Source of the DNA: IDS-8 sp040902105
GTDB lineage: Bacteria > Pseudomonadota > Gammaproteobacteria > Steroidobacterales > Woeseiaceae
Direction of reading: 5' to 3'
NCBI GenBank assembly: GCA_040902105.1
Contig: JBBDXW010000032.1
Location: 1 to 31,366, forward strand
DNA: 31,366 bases
The translations under genes and the position numbers were made by a program. Each line of letters begins with the position of its first letter. Within the stretch, counting starts at the first letter, position 1. The notes under the pieces were generated by a model that saw nothing but the letters and a program-made list of their open reading frames with translations, did no database searches and was not told the DNA's origin. Shown piece after piece: positions 29,986 to 31,366 of the stretch.

Positions 29986-30933
29986 CTAGACCGTCTTCCG
30001 GGCGAGGCGGTCGAGATAGTCGCGGACGCCCGCCTCCACGCTGCGAAAGTCGATCTCGCAGCCCGCATTTCTGAGCTTCGTGAGATCGGCCTCGGTGAAG
30101 CTCTGGTAGGCGCCTGCGAGTTCTTCCGGAAATGGAACGTAGCGGACGCGGCCGCGACCGTGCCAATCGATGACGGCTTTAGCTACATCGTTGAAACTCT
30201 GCGATTTCCCGGTGCCAACGTTGAAAACGCCTGATGTCTTGCGATGTTGCAGAAACCACAGGTTCACGGCGCTCACATCGTCCACGTACACGAAATCGCG
30301 CCGTTGCTCGCCGTCGGGAAATCCGCCCGACCCTTCGAACAGGCGAATTTCGTCGTCTGCAACAAGCTGGCGCCTGAAGTGGAACGCAACGCTCGCCATC
30401 GCTCCCTTGTGCTGCTCTCCCGGTCCATAGACGTTGAAATACCGCAGGCCAACGACCTGTGCGTCCGAGTCGAGCGACAGGCGGCGCACGTATTGATCAA
30501 ACAGCAGTTTCGAATATCCGTAGACATTGAGCGGCAGTTCATTGGCCGGATACTCGCTGAACTCGCGGGCGCCGCCGTAGACGGCCGCGGACGATGCGTA
30601 GATGAACGGGATGCCGTGCGCCAGGCAATGATGCAGTAACCGTTTCGAATAGCCGTAGTTGTTGCGCATCATGTAACGCCCGTCCCATTCGGTCGTTACC
30701 GAGCAGGCGCCTTGATGAAAAACGGAATGGACGCCGCGGCCGAACCGGGATTCGAGAATTTCGAGAAACTCGTCCTTGTCGAGATAGTCGGCGATGGCCA
30801 GATCGGCGATGTTCGCAAACTTGTGACCGTTGCTCAGGTCGTCGACGACGACGACACCGTCGCCGGTCTCGTCGAGCAGGCGGCGGACGAGGTTACTGCC
30901 AATGAATCCGGCTCCGCCTGTCACAATGTGCAT
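29986..30933 (-). CDS. hldD: ADP-L-glycero-D-manno-heptose 6-epimerase
   Basis: A 315-residue NAD(P)-dependent short-chain epimerase. It converts ADP-D-glycero-D-manno-heptose to the L,D form used for LPS core. It has a Rossmann GGAGFIGSNL (6-15), SSAAVYG (114-120), the catalytic Y-x3-K as Tyr138 and Lys142, and RYFNVYGPGEQHKG, the last highly characteristic of HldD. Length is standard (about 310). It lies between a small zinc-finger gene (upstream, 47 bases) and waaF (downstream), probably in one unit. The ATG at 30933 has a weak ribosome site. Confidence 0.96.
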   Translation of the reverse strand: MHIVTGGAGFIGSNLVRRLLDETGDGVVVVDDLSNGHKFANIADLAIADYLDKDEFLEILESRFGRGVHSVFHQGACSVTTEWDGRYMMRNNYGYSKRLLHHCLAHGIPFIYASSAAVYGGAREFSEYPANELPLNVYGYSKLLFDQYVRRLSLDSDAQVVGLRYFNVYGPGEQHKGAMASVAFHFRRQLVADDEIRLFEGSGGFPDGEQRRDFVYVDDVSAVNLWFLQHRKTSGVFNVGTGKSQSFNDVAKAVIDWHGRGRVRYVPFPEELAGAYQSFTEADLTKLRNAGCEIDFRSVEAGVRDYLDRLARKTV

Positions 30934-30980
30934 ATCAATGGCTCGTCAGCGTGTCTGTTCGAGGCGCCCGGTCGGCCAAA

Positions 30981-31199
30981 TCAGTCGGCGGCGGCTTTAA
31001 GATAATACTCGGCGCCGCAATAAGGGCATTTGGCCTCGCCGGTGTCGCGGATCGGAAGATAGACTTTGGGATGAGAATTCCACAGATACATTCCCGGCAT
31101 CGGGCAGGACAATGGCAGGTCTGAAGGCCTCACCTCATATCTGTGCTGCGCGTTTGCGGGAATCAGATTCTGCTCGATCGTGCCGGCCTTTGCTGCCAC
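30981..31199 (-). CDS. Small zinc-finger (zf-CHCC) protein
   Basis: A 72-residue zinc-finger protein. The zf-CHCC pattern is complete: Cys32, His43, Cys58, Cys61, within LPLSCPMPGMYLWNSHPKVYLP and GEAKCPYCGAEYYL. The family includes the NDUFS6-like subunit domain of mitochondrial complex I, but in gammaproteobacteria the stand-alone form has no settled role. I take the GTG at 31199 as start, because an ATG at 31232 lies inside the likely -10 element (31231-31236) and cannot be in the transcript. A GGACGG sequence precedes the GTG. It is first in the unit leading to hldD and waaF. Confidence 0.85.
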   Translation of the reverse strand: MAAKAGTIEQNLIPANAQHRYEVRPSDLPLSCPMPGMYLWNSHPKVYLPIRDTGEAKCPYCGAEYYLKAAAD

Positions 31200-31230
31200 C
31201 GATATCCGTCCATTCAGGGAAGAACGCGGC

Positions 31231-31239
31231 ATTATAGCA
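31231..31239 (-). promoter_or_regulatory. Extended -10 promoter of the zinc-finger/hldD/waaF unit
   Basis: On the minus strand TGCTATAAT (31239-31231) combines a perfect TATAAT with the TG of an extended -10. Transcription would begin near 31224, leaving a leader of about 25 bases to the GTG at 31199. There is no good -35, as expected for an extended -10. Confidence 0.6.
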
Positions 31240-31263
31240 ATGCCGACGAACCGCGACTGCCTC

Positions 31264-31333
31264 GGCACAAGTCGAATTCGTTTGACTCTGGCACAAGTCG
31301 AATTCGTTTGACTCTGGCACCAGCAGGAGTGCC
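31264..31333. repeat. 26-bp tandem repeat with terminal hairpin
   Basis: A 26-bp unit starting GGCACAAGTCGAATTCG is repeated exactly twice (31264-31289 and 31290-31315). The next five bases (GGCAC) begin a third copy and instead form a hairpin GGCAC-N8-GTGCC (31316-31333). Each unit contains the palindrome CGAATTCG. The region is upstream of the minus-strand unit and probably extends as intergenic to the window edge. Confidence 0.75.
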
Positions 31334-31366
31334 GTCCGGGGGTGTTCCACGAGCGAGTTTCCCGTG

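Noticed and set aside
31135..31350. 71-codon minus-strand frame at the window end
   Set aside because: It translates the 26-bp tandem repeat (repeated SNEFDLCQSQTN-type segments) and the promoter of the zinc-finger gene, so it is not a real gene.

Overview
The window reads as ordinary chromosome of a GC-rich gammaproteobacterium. Support comes from the linked order tonB-yqgE-ruvX-pyrB, the pilT/pilU cluster divergent from proC-yggT-yggU, a Gram-negative envelope gene set (lipid A acyltransferase, Kdo kinase, heptosyltransferases, hldD, MltD) and lipoprotein signals. I cannot place it below class level from sequence alone. There is no phage, integrase, CRISPR array, tRNA or rRNA in view.

Layout. 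(1) 1-4255, plus strand: a palindromic repeat, then tonB, yqgE, ruvX, pyrB and a PyrK-like iron-sulfur flavoprotein. The usual partners pyrR, pyrC and pyrD are not next to them. (2) 4294-7664, minus strand: three tandem PilT-family ATPases (pilT, pilU and a second PilU-like gene with an altered Walker A) behind a probable Crp/Vfr-type operator. (3) 7824-10585, plus strand: proC, yggT, yggU, a DUF4426 lipoprotein and an HU-like protein, closed by tandem copies of an intrinsic terminator. (4) 10687-13884: an alpha/beta hydrolase (minus), ornithine aminotransferase rocD and a membrane-anchored coiled-coil/helix-hairpin-helix protein (plus). (5) 13892-18358: FKBP isomerase lipoprotein, then a decayed patch (frameshifted msrB, an osmoprotectant ABC ATPase with an in-frame amber codon, a binding protein cut off at the htpG stop codon, no permease), then intact htpG. 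(6) 18499-19534, minus strand: three small hypothetical genes and a palindromic repeat. (7) 19697-23879, minus strand: nucleosidase ppnN, an L,D-transpeptidase-fold protein and MltD; divergent from these, an exported succinylglutamate desuccinylase/aspartoacylase-fold protein with a long acidic linker. (8) 25925-31199: LPS genes, namely an LpxL-type acyltransferase, Kdo kinase kdkA, a GT9 glycosyltransferase, waaF and hldD, plus a small zinc-finger gene. The end carries a 26-bp tandem repeat.

How the genes work together. Regions 7 and 8 are envelope biogenesis: peptidoglycan cleavage and modification, lipid A acylation, Kdo phosphorylation and inner-core heptose supply and transfer. Region 2 is the twitching-motility retraction motor. 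rocD and proC are consecutive steps from ornithine to proline but are not in one operon.

Most genes are conserved housekeeping genes. The parts most worth a second look are the three-ATPase pilus cassette with its Crp-like site, the eroded osmoprotectant/msrB patch ending at htpG, the tandem terminator that encodes the hydrolase tail, the two members of a palindromic repeat family, and the exported desuccinylase-fold protein beside mltD. I did not find a convincing wholly new system.
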